The position numbers and the translations under genes were made by a program. This document shows, one piece after another, positions 33,518 to 45,431 of a stretch of DNA of 64,000 nt. The first letter of the stretch is position 1; each line of letters starts with the position of its first letter. Where the stretch lies: NCBI GenBank assembly GCA_958510875.1, contig OY294068.1:157826388-157890387 (forward strand). Reading direction: 5' to 3'. The notes beneath the pieces were generated by a model. It was not told the origin of the DNA. It did no database searches and saw nothing but the letters and a program-made list of their open reading frames with translations. The DNA comes from Endomychus coccineus (taxonomy: Eukaryota; Arthropoda; Insecta; Coleoptera; Endomychidae).

Positions 33518-33870
33518 ATGATCAAGTGCCGAAAGATGCGGAAATGCGAAAAAAGTGTATGCTTGCGATTCCGGATAGAAATCGTTCTAACGAGGTCTTT
33601 TATGTGTGCGAGCATGTATAACGAAAAAGGGGAAGTTATTTTTAAGGTGAGTAATACATTTTGACAAGAGTAACAGTTCTATTCCTGTCTCAAATCAGAA
33701 TAGTAAATATTGCGTTACGAGAAAGATTATTTTACTTAATAATGTGATTGTTACTTCGATCCAAGCGCTAGCTGGTGACTGAGCGATGGACTACGAGTTT
33801 GGCGACATGTTTGACTCATGTCAAACATACGAGTTCCCAGACCTGTATGTACGACCGTGGGTAAGGCTTA
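33518..33870 (+). repeat. THAP-related dispersed repeat, copy 1
   Basis: Encodes a damaged VPKDAEMRKKCMLAIPDRN, then EVFYVCEH before a small insertion with a stop and a GTGAGT donor. The same sequence with less damage is at 38927-39400. The shared 3' flank includes GATCCAAGCGCTAGCT and TCAAACATACGAGTTCCCA. Confidence 0.75.
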
Positions 33871-35006
33871 TTCCACTAATGGTCTATAAATTTATACTAG
33901 TAGTGTGTCTCAGTTTTTAGATTGGTATATTAAGGTCTCGGAAACTAGAAGATTTAGAAGGTAGGTTAGATGATGAAAGTTTTAAGGAATCAAATGAGTT
34001 ACTAAGGTCCGATTCCAAAAAAAAAATGAATTTCTGATAATGTTTAACATATCTTCACTTTCACTTTCTGCAGTTGATTGAGAACATATGAAAAAAGCAA
34101 TGATACTTTTACTCCTTTATAAAATGACATGAACATTTCCTGAATACAACGGCGACGTCTCGAATTCTTAGGCCCATCATAAACTTTTATTTTTTAGATA
34201 AGGAACTATCGATTATGATAGAAGTGATTAACCTGTTCACAACTATGTGCCACACTTGATTATTTTACAAAATTTTAGACATAATACAAATCATCATCAA
34301 GATCGTAGATTCTAACAAAAAATAACAAGCCTGTAGTTAAAAATTTGAAGGGAAATTTCACACCATATATATAATTAATCAATTATTTCCAAGCCGAATA
34401 TTCAAACAATTTTGACGAATGTTTTGTTGAAAAACGTATTGAATTCATGAACTTTGTTGAAACAGAAAATTACATCAAATTTAGACTTAGGGAAAAACAT
34501 GTCATAGCTATGTTTCCTAATGTGGAAATTGCATTAACATCTTTTCTGAATTCAATAATAAATTCGTCAGAATAATGATCATTTTCTACTATCTACTACG
34601 AAATATCAGAGACGTATATAAGGGCATCTGTTCGTGGGAGCCGATTATTAGTTATGCATGAGATTCGATGAAGTGGAGAATTTGAAGACCCTAATAACCC
34701 CCCTCCCCTTCAAATAGCTCATGAATACATAATATTCGCGCCCACGAACAGATACCATAGAGGTAGTATATAAATATATAAATAGATGTGAAAGTGTTAT
34801 TCCCACTTCAACCTAGAGAATCAAAACGAAAATTAGTGATAACCCCCCCCCCCCTTTGAAAACCTATAAATACGTTATTGCGAAATGATATTAGTCAACA
34901 AGGACTTAACAATATATCTGTGCTATCAATAAATCATTACTCAACAGTGCGCTCGATTTTCCGGATATTATAAACAGTCGCCAGCATGAAATCCAGAAAA
35001 CTTATA
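33871..35006. other. Intron with a short inverted repeat
   Basis: TCTGTTCGTGGGAGCC near 34629 and its complement in GCGCCCACGAACAGATACC near 34738-34756 form a weak hairpin. C-rich runs lie at about 34700 and 34845. Otherwise nothing. Confidence 0.5.
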
Positions 35007-35102
35007 CGAGCCCTGTCTCAGTGAAGTTGGCCCTTGATAGTTGACGTTTTTTTTATGAAATTTGTCATATTAGCGAAAACGTATTAAGAACTAAAATATA
35101 TA

Positions 35103-36160
35103 TCACCACTGCGTTACATCGCCTTTTCGACTGATTACTGCTTCGATACGTCTTGACCTAGTGTCAACTAATGTTTGGCAGTCATCTGATGTAAAACTGT
35201 TCCAAATTTCTTGGAGACGAGTTCGCAATTCTGGAACAGTTCTTGCGGGATTCGATCGGAGCTTTTTCTTCATGATATGCCACAAGGTTTCAATCGGCGA
35301 TAGATCTGGACTACTCGACGTCCATTTTAAAACTGGAATATTGTTTTGTAATATCCAATCTTTTACTTTTTTAGCCGTATGGCAAGCGGCACCATCTTGT
35401 TGGAAGGTACATTCAATATTGTTCAAACGCATTTGTTCAATTTGGGGTTTTAAGTTATTTTGAAGCACATTAATGTACTTATCAGTATTCATAATACCTT
35501 CCACAAAGTGTAAGTTTTCCACTCCACTTGCTGACACGGATCCCCAAATCATAGCAGAAGCCGGAGACTTAACTTTTTTTTTAAAACAGTCATTCTGAAA
35601 TACTTCTTCTTTAGTTCTTATGACACGACTCCTACTATCACCAACGCATACTTCAAATTTGGCTTCATCACTCCAAATAATGGAGTTCCATTGGTTCGGA
35701 GACCATAATTTGTGTTCTTTGGCCCACGCTAGTCTGTTTTCCTTCTGAATCTTTGTCAGTAGGGGCTTCTCTTTTGCCTAGAATTACTGAATTAAAAACA
35801 AATAATGAAAAAAACAATTTAAGGTTGCCTTGTAAGTTTTAAATCCCAGTTTTTGGGAAGCTCTGTGACAAGTTGCTCTTGAAAACTTTTTTGTGTCTGC
35901 CTGATTCCATAATATTTTCAATTCGTTATAATTAGCACGCCGATTTTCCTTGATAATCCCTTTTAAGGCTCTTAAGTTGGTATTGGATCAACGCGGGCGA
36001 CTTCCAGTTCTGGGTTTTTGAGCCACAGATCCAGTTATTTAGCACAATTTGATAATATCTCGAACTGTATACCTCGATTTGCTAACACTGTCAGCGATTT
36101 GGGAAGCATTTTGGCCTTTTAAATGCAAATGAATTGATAGCTTTACCACGAGCCATTTCT
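35103..36160 (-). pseudogene. Tc1-like transposase, two stops upstream, catalytic half open
   Basis: The minus-strand text runs LKGQNASQIADSV and SKSRYTVRDIIKLC (paired-like DNA-binding domain), with stops soon after. It continues KGIIKENRRANYNELK to LGFKTYK, then after a 51 bp interruption AKEKPLLTKIQKENRLAWAK, WNSIIWSDEAKFEVCVG (first catalytic Asp in SDE), FQQDGAACHTAKKVKDWI (second Asp) and SPDLSPIETLWHIMKKKLRS (catalytic Glu). Asp to Glu spacing is about 34 residues, as in Tc1. It ends RKGDVTQW. The upstream stops indicate a pseudogene. Confidence 0.9.
35778..35828 (-). other. Probable 51 bp GC-AG intron in the Tc1 transposase
   Basis: The protein is continuous if 51 bases are removed between AAG and GCA (TYK joined to AKEKPLLTK, a well-conserved Tc1 block). 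The segment starts GCAACC, ends AATTCTAG, is rich in T before its end and has an in-frame TAA. This fits a short GC-AG intron. A simple insertion is the alternative. Confidence 0.55.
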
Positions 36161-36976
36161 AATTATTAACGAAAACACCAATGCATTGAAAGTTCAAAAT
36201 CGGCTTCTTAGGAACGTAAAGTGTTATCATTTGTTTTACAAAGCCTAGCTTTATCTTACCGAAGCGAATAAATAGACCATTCAATTTAAGTTGTCTCCAT
36301 CATGTATTTTGGTATATACACAAATCATTTTGCAAAGAAGACAATTACGAAATAAAAACGCTTTAAAAATAGCCGCATCGGTTTTGTTATCTTTCCATAA
36401 ACATTTACATAAACATTTAAAGAAACCAAGAATATTATATTTGAAATAAAATTTTAATTTATGCTCAAATAAATTCACGAATATCATGTTTTGGGGCGTT
36501 GGGCGAACTTCACTGAGACAGAGCTCGTATAAAAATGTTTATATCTACTTGCTTAACTTTTTCCATTCAATGTTGTTTCGTTTGTTTGTGCTGAGTATGT
36601 ATTGTATTCATATTATATTATTTTGTAATATAAATAAAAAATGTAATAGCATTTAAAAAGTTTGTAGTATTAGGGGGCGCTATAATATAGTTGGCTATGG
36701 GCGAAAAAAGTCATAATCAGGCTCAACTTCAACATTCATCGTAGAAAGATGTCCATTCTGGATTGTTCCATGAAATAATTTTCTCTGGTTCCTAATATAT
36801 CTTTGATGGCTTTGATAACACTTTTTTCCCCACATAAATTATGGAGATATATGGTAAGGCATAATCAGAATTGGGGAGTATTTTTCTTACCTTGAATATG
36901 GTTGTTCCAATCAATGAAAGTAAACAATACGGATTTGGAGAGATGATTGCTTAAAAGGTTTATAGTTTATACTCAC

Positions 36977-37200
36977 ATTTTCAATGTTTAATTTCATTCT
37001 AGCCGCGAACATGTCCAATAACTTTGTGGCAAGCTCCTGACGTTTGTTTATTAAATAATTTTTGGTGATTTCAACACTAACTTGGAAAGGACCTATAGCT
37101 ATAGTGTTCGGTACTGTAACTTCCAAATTCTCTCTATGTTTAAGTTGTTGAGAAACTTCATCTTTCACCTCGAGTGGCGTATGGTTTGCATCTTGGAATG
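36977..37200 (-). CDS. Dnah1: Dynein heavy chain tail exon, 5' end lost in assembly gap
   Basis: The visible part reads FQDANHTPLEVKDEVSQQL, then NTIAIGPFQVSVEITKNYL, then KRQELATKLLDMFAARMKLN. This matches the IIIGPFYVNVE / KRKALATSVLDI part of the human DNAH1 tail (from memory). The donor is AAT|GTGAGT. The acceptor lies in the run of N. By comparison with the human protein only a few residues should be missing between this exon and the one at 40218. Confidence 0.88.
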
Positions 37201-37400
37201 NNNNNNNNNNNNNNNNNNNNNNNNNNNNNNNNNNNNNNNNNNNNNNNNNNNNNNNNNNNNNNNNNNNNNNNNNNNNNNNNNNNNNNNNNNNNNNNNNNNN
37301 NNNNNNNNNNNNNNNNNNNNNNNNNNNNNNNNNNNNNNNNNNNNNNNNNNNNNNNNNNNNNNNNNNNNNNNNNNNNNNNNNNNNNNNNNNNNNNNNNNNN
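37201..37400. other. Assembly gap, 200 N
   Basis: Exactly 200 unknown bases, a round number that suggests a placeholder length. The gap hides the 5' splice boundary of the dynein exon on its left. The short open stretch on its right (37401-37446, minus) has a consensus-like acceptor but is not needed for the dynein frame. Confidence 0.98.
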
Positions 37401-37799
37401 AAATCAATTTTCCTTATGCCAGCCAATGAGGTAGAGATTAGTTGAACTGAAAAATGAAAAAGCTGGTTGAAGGCAATTAGCCCAATATTGGCAAAAAACA
37501 TACTTCTAGGAGGAAGAAAAGCTTACTCAAAACTAAACAAAATGTGCTAAAAAAGAAATGTCGTTTAAGAAATACTTAGAAGTCAAGGACATCAATTTGG
37601 GCAATAATAATGTCTTTCCATTGAAAGTTTCGAGCAAAACTAAAATACTTGTTGATGCTCCTAGGCGATCGGTACAAATGCCAAATTCATGAGAACATTA
37701 TTTTACTAAGCGAAAAAAAATTCTAAATTTTCAACAAGACCAAGTGTGTCAAATTCGGAATATCAAGAACGACGTAATTGGCTTCTCTTTAAGCAAATG

Positions 37800-38045
37800 T
37801 TAGTCCTTCACTCACTCCTCATTTGATGAGCTAGATGCTTCTCGGGAGCTGTACAATCTACCGTTATGTACATATAGGCGGTGTTCACCCTTAAATAGGC
37901 GAGGCAAATCTACATTAAACTTCTTAATTCCGTCCTGATGGATGAATTGAGACGTTTTTTTTTGCATTGGATCTATAAAGGCGTTTAGAAAAAAATCCAC
38001 TTCGTTTTTATAGGAGAGGTGAGAAAAATGCAATTTTTAGAGTGC
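37800..38045 (-). repeat. Dispersed repeat, inverse of 39970-40110
   Basis: The minus strand has HFSHLSYKNEVDFFLNAFID, then SQFIHQDGIKKFNVDLPRL. The same text in a more damaged state is on the plus strand near 39965-40095 (CTCACCTCTTCTATGAAAAC). Their coding status is unknown; both lie near THAP repeats and may belong to one element. Confidence 0.55.
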
Positions 38046-38099
38046 TTTTTTTGAAACTCTTATAAAAAAAGAATTATTACTTGGTAAATGTTCGACAAA

Positions 38100-38380
38100 A
38101 TGATCGAAACTTTATCATTCGGGGGATTTTGGGGTCGCTGATCACGAATATGATAGTCACAAAGTCCGCCGATGCATCTGCGGACCAGGACACCCTTGTG
38201 GATAGCCCTCCTTCGAGAAGTACGGTTAAATTTTGCTCAAAGTGCATGAAAGATCATTAATCGGGGGGGGGGGAGGGTTGAGGTCGTTTATCACGACCAT
38301 GATGGTCAAAAAGTCCGCCGATGCACCTAGAAACCAGGGTGCTTTGGTGAAGCTAGGCACGTAGCCAGGGGTTTCCGAAA
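38100..38380 (+). repeat. Two-copy tandem repeat, about 150 bp unit
   Basis: The block with AAAGTCCGCCGATGCATCTG at about 38160 recurs with AAAGTCCGCCGATGCACCTA at about 38310. Both are preceded by a G-rich run and a CACGA.(C)ATGAT.GTC block. Confidence 0.7.
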
Positions 38381-38919
38381 GGAGCGGTATACTCACACCC
38401 GCTCCGAAACCTTTTTGGGTTTTGATTGTTATATGTAGAGCAAGAATTTTGAAACTTTTTTATCGATAGAAATATAAAATTTGGGCCCCGCACGAAAAAA
38501 TGTTCTGGCTACGTGCCTTGAAGCGCTCATCTCTGTGGATTTAGAATATACGCACGCACACGTTGTAACATATACCCAGGTATCCTTGGGACAGATATTT
38601 TCGAATCTAATAATAATAATAATAATAGTAATAATGTGCATGTTGAATGGAGGCAGACACGATTATGCGAAGTCCTGGGACAGACGCTGTAGCCTTTTGC
38701 ACAGCTTCATGTATTTTAAAGATAATCAAGACCAAGGTCGTACATACAGGTCTGGGAACTCGAGGCTGTTTCCTATGTGAGAAGTGACTCAGCTAAGCGT
38801 CAACTGTCACGTAGTACCAAACAGGGTGGCGTAGTAGTCGAAGAGTGTTCTCTGACAACTATCATTCTTGACTTGTAAACACAAGGAATACCTGCATTTT
38901 TAGAAACAAATTACGAAAC

Positions 38920-39400
38920 CGTGCATTGTGCCGAAATGCAAAATGGGGTACAAAAGTGTAAAGCAATAACTTCTGTTTTTGAAGTGCCGAAAGATGCGGA
39001 AATCCGAAAAAAGTGGATGCTTGCGATTCCGGATAGAAATGGTTTTAACGAGGTCTTTTATGTGTGCGAGCATCACTTCGTTATTTTTAAGGTGAGTAAT
39101 ACTTTTTGACAAGAGTAACAGTTCCATTCCTCTCTCAAATCAAAATAGTAAATATTGCGTTACGAGAAAAATTATTTTATTCAAAATGTGCGGTTATTAT
39201 CAATCAATCTTTGTATCGTGGGGCTTGAAATTTGAACGATATGGCGCCTAATCCTGACATCAAACTTCGATCCAAGCGCTAGCTAGTGGCTGAGCGAGAG
39301 ACCACGAGTTTGGCGACGCGTAAGAGACTTATGTCAAACATACGAGTTCCCACACCTGTATGTACAACCGTGATCAAGACAGCACCTCGTCCTTCAGGTG
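38920..39400 (+). pseudogene. THAP-domain repeat, copy 2 (frameshifted)
   Basis: Frame one reads KPCIVPKCKMGYKSVK and stops. After a small shift the second frame reads SVFEVPKDAEIRKKWMLAIP, then DRNGFNEVFYVCEHHF, followed by a GTGAGT donor at about 39092. Cys-x4-Cys and VCEHHF supply the C2CH zinc ligands of a THAP finger. A decayed copy is at 33518. Probably the first coding exon of a P-like or THAP9-like transposon. Confidence 0.75.
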
Positions 39401-39964
39401 AGTCGGTGAACTTTGTGACCATCATATTAGTGAATAGCAACCACAAAAACTCCCGAGTGATAAAGTTTTGATCGTGTTGTCGATTATTTACCAAGAAATA
39501 ATTCTTTTTTGTACAAATGTCAAAAAAACTTGACATTTCCGCATCTCTATTGATGCGTAAATGTTTACTTTTTTCACTGGCAAAATAATTCACAAAATAA
39601 GTCAATTATTAATTGATTATTTATCATAAAACAATCTCATTTTTTATAGTAACGACACAGAAAAACCACTGGATGCTGTGAAATTATATTGGAAGTATTT
39701 ATTTTTAATATATTTCAGACGATGTAAATTCACATTCACAGTTGTACAAAAAATGTTGTTTGTATTTCGTGTATAAAATTCATGTTTTCATGGTACATTC
39801 GAGAGAATTTTTGGCCTCGACCTGCGGTGTCTGCCAAAAATTAACACTCTCATGTGCCTTTAAAAAAACACTCATTTTACGCACTTAATACAGAAATAAC
39901 TATTTTATAACAGTTTCAGAAAATGCAGTCAAAAAAATGCATTTTTCAATGCACCAATGCAATC

Positions 39965-40110
39965 ACTCACCTCTTCTATGAAAACGAGGTGGAAATTTTT
40001 TCTAAATGTCTTTATGAATCGATTGCAAAAAACCACATCTCAATTCACCCATCCGGACGGAATTAAGAAGTTTTTTGTGTTAATTTGCCTCGCCTGAAAC
40101 GGACAGTATG
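39965..40110 (+). repeat. Dispersed repeat, inverse of 37895-38045
   Basis: Shares CACCCATCCGGACGGAATTAAGAAG-like sequence (complement CTTAATTCCGTCCTGATGGA near 37921). Non-coding in its present state. Confidence 0.55.
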
Positions 40111-40217
40111 TAGAATGTAATTGAAGAATATGCTGAAATTGCTCTGAATTTGGTCTTGGCCCTCCTGTCTCCTCAAACGGTTCATTTATTTGTAAATTAA
40201 AAAGTAAATTGACTCAC

Positions 40218-40477
40218 TGTATGTATGCTGTAACATCCAAATTATAAAGCTCCAAATGCGCGTCGTATTCTTTTGCGTAAGCTTTGAGAGGTATTAAAGA
40301 TTTCCTGTAAGCAAACAAGAGTCTATCCCTGACATCGGAAACTTCTTGACTCTGCAGTCCTATCGACGATAAACACAAATCGTCGGGAAAACGTAGATTT
40401 TCTAACAGAAACGGATGGACTTGCTTTATGAAATGCGTCTGTTTTATAGCGCTCTCGAATAATTTCAATAGCACGAT
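40218..40477 (-). CDS. Dnah1: Dynein heavy chain tail exon
   Basis: Encodes 86 codons plus two bases. It starts IVLLKLFESAIKQTHFIKQV and ends with SLIPLKAYAKEYDAHLELYN before LDVTAYI. PLKAYAKEY followed by LEL.N.D is a DNAH1 tail signature. The acceptor is CTTTACAG|A and the donor ACA|GTGAGT. The exon leaves two bases (CA); the base that completes the codon lies in the assembly gap at 37201-37400. Confidence 0.92.
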
Positions 40478-41122
40478 CTGTAAAGAGTCTCATATTTAGA
40501 AAATACTCCGGCATTATATCATCAATGAAATCAAATGGAAGCCAGATGAAAAAGAAACTATTTTCATTCGCTAATACAATATTTTCACATATTTTCTTCC
40601 ATATTTGTGTTCTCTTTTTGTTCAAAACCTTTCATTCACCAGCGAAGAGCAGAATTTCAAAGTTCATAAAAGCATTGGGATTTACTGGCATTCGCTCGTT
40701 CCGGAAGTTATCATTAATACATTCAAACAATACGCTTTTTCAGTTACATGCCAGGCTGCAAAGATATAGTTTTATGGTGCGCCAATATCAAAAAATTCTA
40801 CTAAACAAGCACTGTTGACTCGAAATTAGAATTTATTTGATTGTTTCTAGGCGGTAAATTAAATATATTATGTTGGCTACATCACAAAGTATGGAAATCT
40901 ATGAGAAAATTTCATAATGCATATTTTATAGTTTAGTTTTACTTCTTCACTCAGATATGAATCAATTCTCCCGTAAACTGCATCACGAATAACATTTTTC
41001 TCATCTATAAAATAAAGTGAAACGGAGTTTTCAATATTTAACGTTTCTCAGCTGAATTAATTAAGTTCCTTTACGCACTTCATGATTATATTTCATCAAG
41101 TCATAATTTTGTAATATATATA
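40478..41122. other. Intron, nothing recognised
   Basis: Open stretches on both strands overlap the dynein exon edge only. AT-rich. Confidence 0.5.
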
Positions 41123-41253
41123 TTGTTAAGAATACTCTAATGAGTTTTATTTTGCCCCACGTTGCGGTGACAATTGTTAAGAAAACTCTTATGAGTTTTA
41201 TTTGCCCCACGTTGCGGTGACAATTGTTAAGAGAACTCTTATGAGTTTTATTG
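41123..41253. repeat. Tandem repeat, about 50 bp unit, 2.6 copies
   Basis: The unit is TTGTTAAGAA(T/A)ACTCT, ATGAGTTTTATTT, then GCCCCACGTTGCGGTGACAA. On the minus strand the second part reads TTGTCACCGCAACGTGGGGC, which resembles an LTR-element primer-binding region. TGTTAAGA and its complement TCTTAACA border the unit. It could mark the edge of a minus-strand LTR. Confidence 0.75.
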
Positions 41254-42739
41254 ATTATTGATTATTATGTTTGAATTTTTAATTTTACTTAAATTTTATT
41301 CCGGCTGGCTTTCCTTATTTATTTTTGTTTTGATTTGATTTTAATTTTGTTTGAATTGAAAATGTTCTTTTTATATATTCTATGGAATTAAACACAATAT
41401 TTTTGTTGGAATGTTAAAAGCTCTATATTTAAAATTAATGATTCTATGTTATATCTTACGATTTGTTTTATAAACCTCCAAAACTGGTTAATATTACTTA
41501 TTATTTATAAACAACAATCTTACTTTCAGATATACAAATGATGATACAATGATGATATTATGAACAAACTTACTTTTAAGTTATATCCAATTATATGATG
41601 GAAAATGTAGACAATGTTCAGTTGATTTTATCTTCTTGATGATTTGATTTAATTATTCACTTTAAAACACAATTACTCTGCTTTGAAACATTCACAAACA
41701 CACGTAAGCTACGTTGTTATTTCTTTTGAAATTCAGGAACTGTTGATGATAAATTGTTAACTTGTTCTATTCTTTCAAGATATGAAACATATAAAACTTC
41801 TTCAATCATATTTTGGAACTTTATCGAAGACTATACGATGCTATTTATTAGCTGTGGTTATTATAACCTTACTTTGTTATGAAGATTCAAGAACACTACT
41901 TGATTCGTAGAAATATTTTACTAGCTTCGGTTACTTCAACTTATCGAAGCTACTGAGACTACTTGAGTTCTCTGATGTTATTCAAAAACTAAGGTTAGGG
42001 AAATATGCTTGAGCTGCAGAAGATGCTTGGATCTTAGATGTTATTACAAGACTGAACTAGCTTCCTTCCTGTTTCCTTTTATAGGGCTTCCAATAGGATG
42101 CCAGTTGATGTCATAATCGACCAATGAAATGTTTTCTTTGCTTATCAAGGATGCTTTGGTCATTGTTGAAAACTGACATAACTTTTAATTGTTGACCTAT
42201 TTGACGTTTCTTAATTGTCTCGACCAATCAGAATAGAGTATTCTATAAATTTTGAATTATTGAAGATTTTCAAATTATTTGAAGTGATTATGCTTTCTGC
42301 TATCTAAATTAATATTGCCTACATATTTCCACACATTTTGGTATAAGATAGACTATGATTAGGTTAATATTACCTTGATTATTCCAATATTTATATCAAA
42401 TTTGACATTTGCCATTTCTTAAATCTAATACATAATATAAATTATCAATAACATTTCTATAACATTATAGAACTCAAATTTCCGAATTCTATCTTAAATC
42501 TTTAAAATATTTCAATAGTTTGTGCTATCTTATGATAGTCTGGGAATCATTTCAATTATGATTTCTTCTTTCGTATCACTGTACGTTTATCCACTTTCAC
42601 TGTTTTCTTGTTTACACTTCTTATTCTATATTACATTCTGGTTTATTTTGTTAAACATTGTTTAATACCTTATACTATCTACAATTTAACTTTTAATAAT
42701 GTTTTTAACTCCATATTTATATATTTTATTATTCTTTTC
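41254..42739. other. AT-rich stretch, possible LTR body
   Basis: About 1.5 kb with strong A/T skew and no ORF. Its position beside the TGTTAAGA repeat could make it an LTR read on the minus strand, but I could not find a matching partner LTR in the window. Confidence 0.35.
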
Positions 42740-44560
42740 TGATTTTAATGTTCGGAAAGTTCAATTTTTCTTATTTTATGTTGTTTAGGAACATAACAAT
42801 ATATACTTTTTTTTACATTCATACCTGGTCGGGGCTGCGGCGCGCTCCGACAACGTAGGAACAATCGTGCCAGAAAAAAACAAAAACCACCCATCCCCAC
42901 TGCTCGGTAAGTAGCTTCAGGTTCCAAAATCATGTGCCCTATGTAGCCTTATTGAACCCAGAATGACTGCCATTTGCATCCTATCTATCAAGATCTGCGC
43001 CGAGTTCTTACAGGGCGGAATGATCTTCAAGTTAGAACGCAGTGAAAACCTAATTCCGCCCAAAATACCGATGATCAGAACAACTAATACGACCTTGTCG
43101 CCTGGGTATAGCGTGCGGAGCTTGAACAGGAGCTCTTGATACTTTGTCCATTTTTTCTCATCTTTCAAGACTATGTTCTTCTCTGCCGGAGCAAAGAATT
43201 CGATGACATACATAGTCATGCCTTGTTTATCGAGGAGGACAACGTCAGGCCTAGTTGCTTGCATGGACTTGACGGTCAGAAACAGGTGATTCCAGTAGAT
43301 CTTGCATATTTTGTTCCCGCCAACGAACTCAATATCTCCTGGCATATAAGGTAGCACCGGATCTTGATCTATGCCATACGAATTCCTAGATGGTAATACA
43401 GCAACCGAAGGGCCGCATTATGGCGATGGGTGTACGCCGAGGCTGCCTTTGTCGGACATGCAGGTGGGAAAGCGTCTCAGGCGCCTTCCCACAGTCTCTG
43501 CAGCTGACATCAAGGGCCTGCACACCCATCACGTTGCGGCAGTAGACCAAGGTGTTGATTACGCCATCTTGGTAAGCTGAGGTAAGTCCCTTGGTCTCGA
43601 ATGTAAGCCTGGCTGACCTTAGATAACCAAAGGTCAGCCTGGTTGACAAGCCGAGCGTTTCGTTTTCCGATAGAAAACACCGTGTATCGGCTTGTCAACA
43701 TGCCGCCTGAGCATAAGATCTTGCTCCGCGACATTTATCTGGGCTTTCAGGTGAGAAGGTTGAAAGTCGAGGTTGCCCTTTAGTTGGCCTTCTGGACTGA
43801 TGTGAAATTCGAGACCAAGCTCTAAAGCAGCTTTTTGTGCTGCCTTAACGATAACTACCCATGCCAACTCCATGCATACAGCTCGTGTATATTCTTTTAC
43901 AACTTTGAGAGATTTTTCTCCCCAGAAGCATACAGTTTCAGAACTTTCATGTAAAATAAATGGATGATATGATGCATCCGGTCGTTCCTTGGTGCAGAGA
44001 AATATTCACGAGTCCGTCTTAATGTAATGGAGACAGGCAAAGTGAGATGTTGAACATGAGGGGACTCAAGATCTCGTTGGACAACACCCCTCTTGAATGT
44101 TACCAATTCTATTCAACACTCGTCGTGTACCTGATGTGATGGCAAAACGAGTCTTCTAGAGTAACAACAGACGTTCTATGCATCTCACTAGTGAGGTTGG
44201 TACCGCAAAGCATTGCGGCAAGTATAATAATAGTTCATGTGATGTGGAATCAAATGCCTTACGGTAGTCAATCCAGGCCATGGAAAGGTTGCACTTGTAT
44301 GGAGTCCTGAGTGATAGATCCATGTATCACCAGGTTCTCAGAGCAACCCTCCATGCTTTTATTTGCCCTACGCTGCTGGCTGATGTTATTAATAACCGGA
44401 CCGATTGATCTCATCAACCTAGTATACAAGATGCATGTAAATAATTTGTAGTAGGTGTTGAGAGAAGTGATCGGCCGGTAGTTCTTGGGATCAGACAAGT
44501 CTCGATTCTTTGGAAGCAGCAAATTATTCACTTTATCAGTTTGTCAAATAGTCTTTGTCT
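42740..44560 (-). pseudogene. R4/Dong-like non-LTR retrotransposon, 3' half, inactive
   Basis: In minus-strand order: NLLLPKNRDLSDPKNYRPIT, then SLNTYYKLFTCILYTRLM (finger region); a shifted YRKAFDSTSHELL with the first catalytic Asp; FKRGVVQRDLESP; and FYMKVLKLYA, where active elements have YMDDLKLYA, so both catalytic Asp residues are lost. Then KPIHGVFYRKTKRSACQPG, a CRDCGKAPETLSHLH finger, and a restriction-like endonuclease segment RPDVVLLDKQGMTMYVIEFF with KKWTKYQELLFKLRTLYPGD. This layout (RT, CCHC, PD-type nuclease) fits R2/R4-clade LINEs. Several frameshifts. Confidence 0.78.
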
Positions 44561-45431
44561 ATATTTCTGTTATATCGGATTTCCTAGTGTTGTTCCACAT
44601 AGTCACTGATTTTTTTATCAAACCAACATATATATCAATATGATCCCTGTAGCATCTTTAAGTTATACCATTAGTTATACATATACAGATGTGTACAAAG
44701 GAGTCATGGATGATTCTTCTTAATTCACTAAAACTTGAAATTCAAACCAATACTTATTTTTCTATTCGTGGATTTGTTTTGTATGCTGAGAAAAAAACGT
44801 GTATAATTAGAATTCTCCCAACATAATGAAAGTATAATTTTTCAAATCTGCCAACAGACAAAACATTTGGCAAAATTTCAAGGGTGGGTCACTCACAATC
44901 AACTCCACAGAAGTTGAATTTCACTTACCATCAATTAGAACCCTCAATACATGCAAACAGTTTAGGTATAATATTTGGTTCTACTAAGTGTTGAAATATT
45001 GATTTTTTTCTAATTTTCAGAGTCTTCTTTGAATGCCTATTACTCCTCAGGGAAGCATCGTGGAACGTATGTTCAATTAGAACTTTCATGATCAAAATTA
45101 CCTAAGAAATCATTCCTTAAAATGTGTAGCCTATATTTAGAATCACTTGTATATGGAGACATGATGAATGTGTCATGTTCTACAAGTTCATTCTGGATAA
45201 CCCTTCACAAATTGCAATATTTAACTTTAAACTATCATTAGTAAGACCAATTATTTTGCTCCCGATACTAAAAACTATGAATCGAATGAATGTCTGATGT
45301 CTTTGTGCCTACTCAGAGCAAACTATCTGACTAGGCAACATGAATTACTATCACCACCGATTACGACCATTTAACGATGTATACAACTTGATCAACGAAT
45401 AAAACATAATTTCTTGTATGGAGTGACTTAC
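44561..45431. other. Intron, nothing recognised
   Basis: AT-rich; no repeat or protein-like text. Confidence 0.5.

Larger units (their letters stand above)
35007..36527 (-). mobile_element. Tc1-like transposon, degenerate
   Basis: 1,521 bp flanked by TA. The ends CGAGCCCTGTCTCAGTGAAG and, from the right, CGAGCTCTGTCTCAGTGAAG form inverted repeats of about 29 bp. The minus strand carries the transposase pseudogene. Confidence 0.9.

Noticed and set aside
37401..37446. Open minus-strand stretch right of the gap with a CAG acceptor (QLISTSLAGIRKID)
   Set aside because: Joining it to the exon at 40218 in phase gives an immediate stop, and DNAH1 needs no such sequence here. The in-frame link across the N run is an artefact of the gap length.
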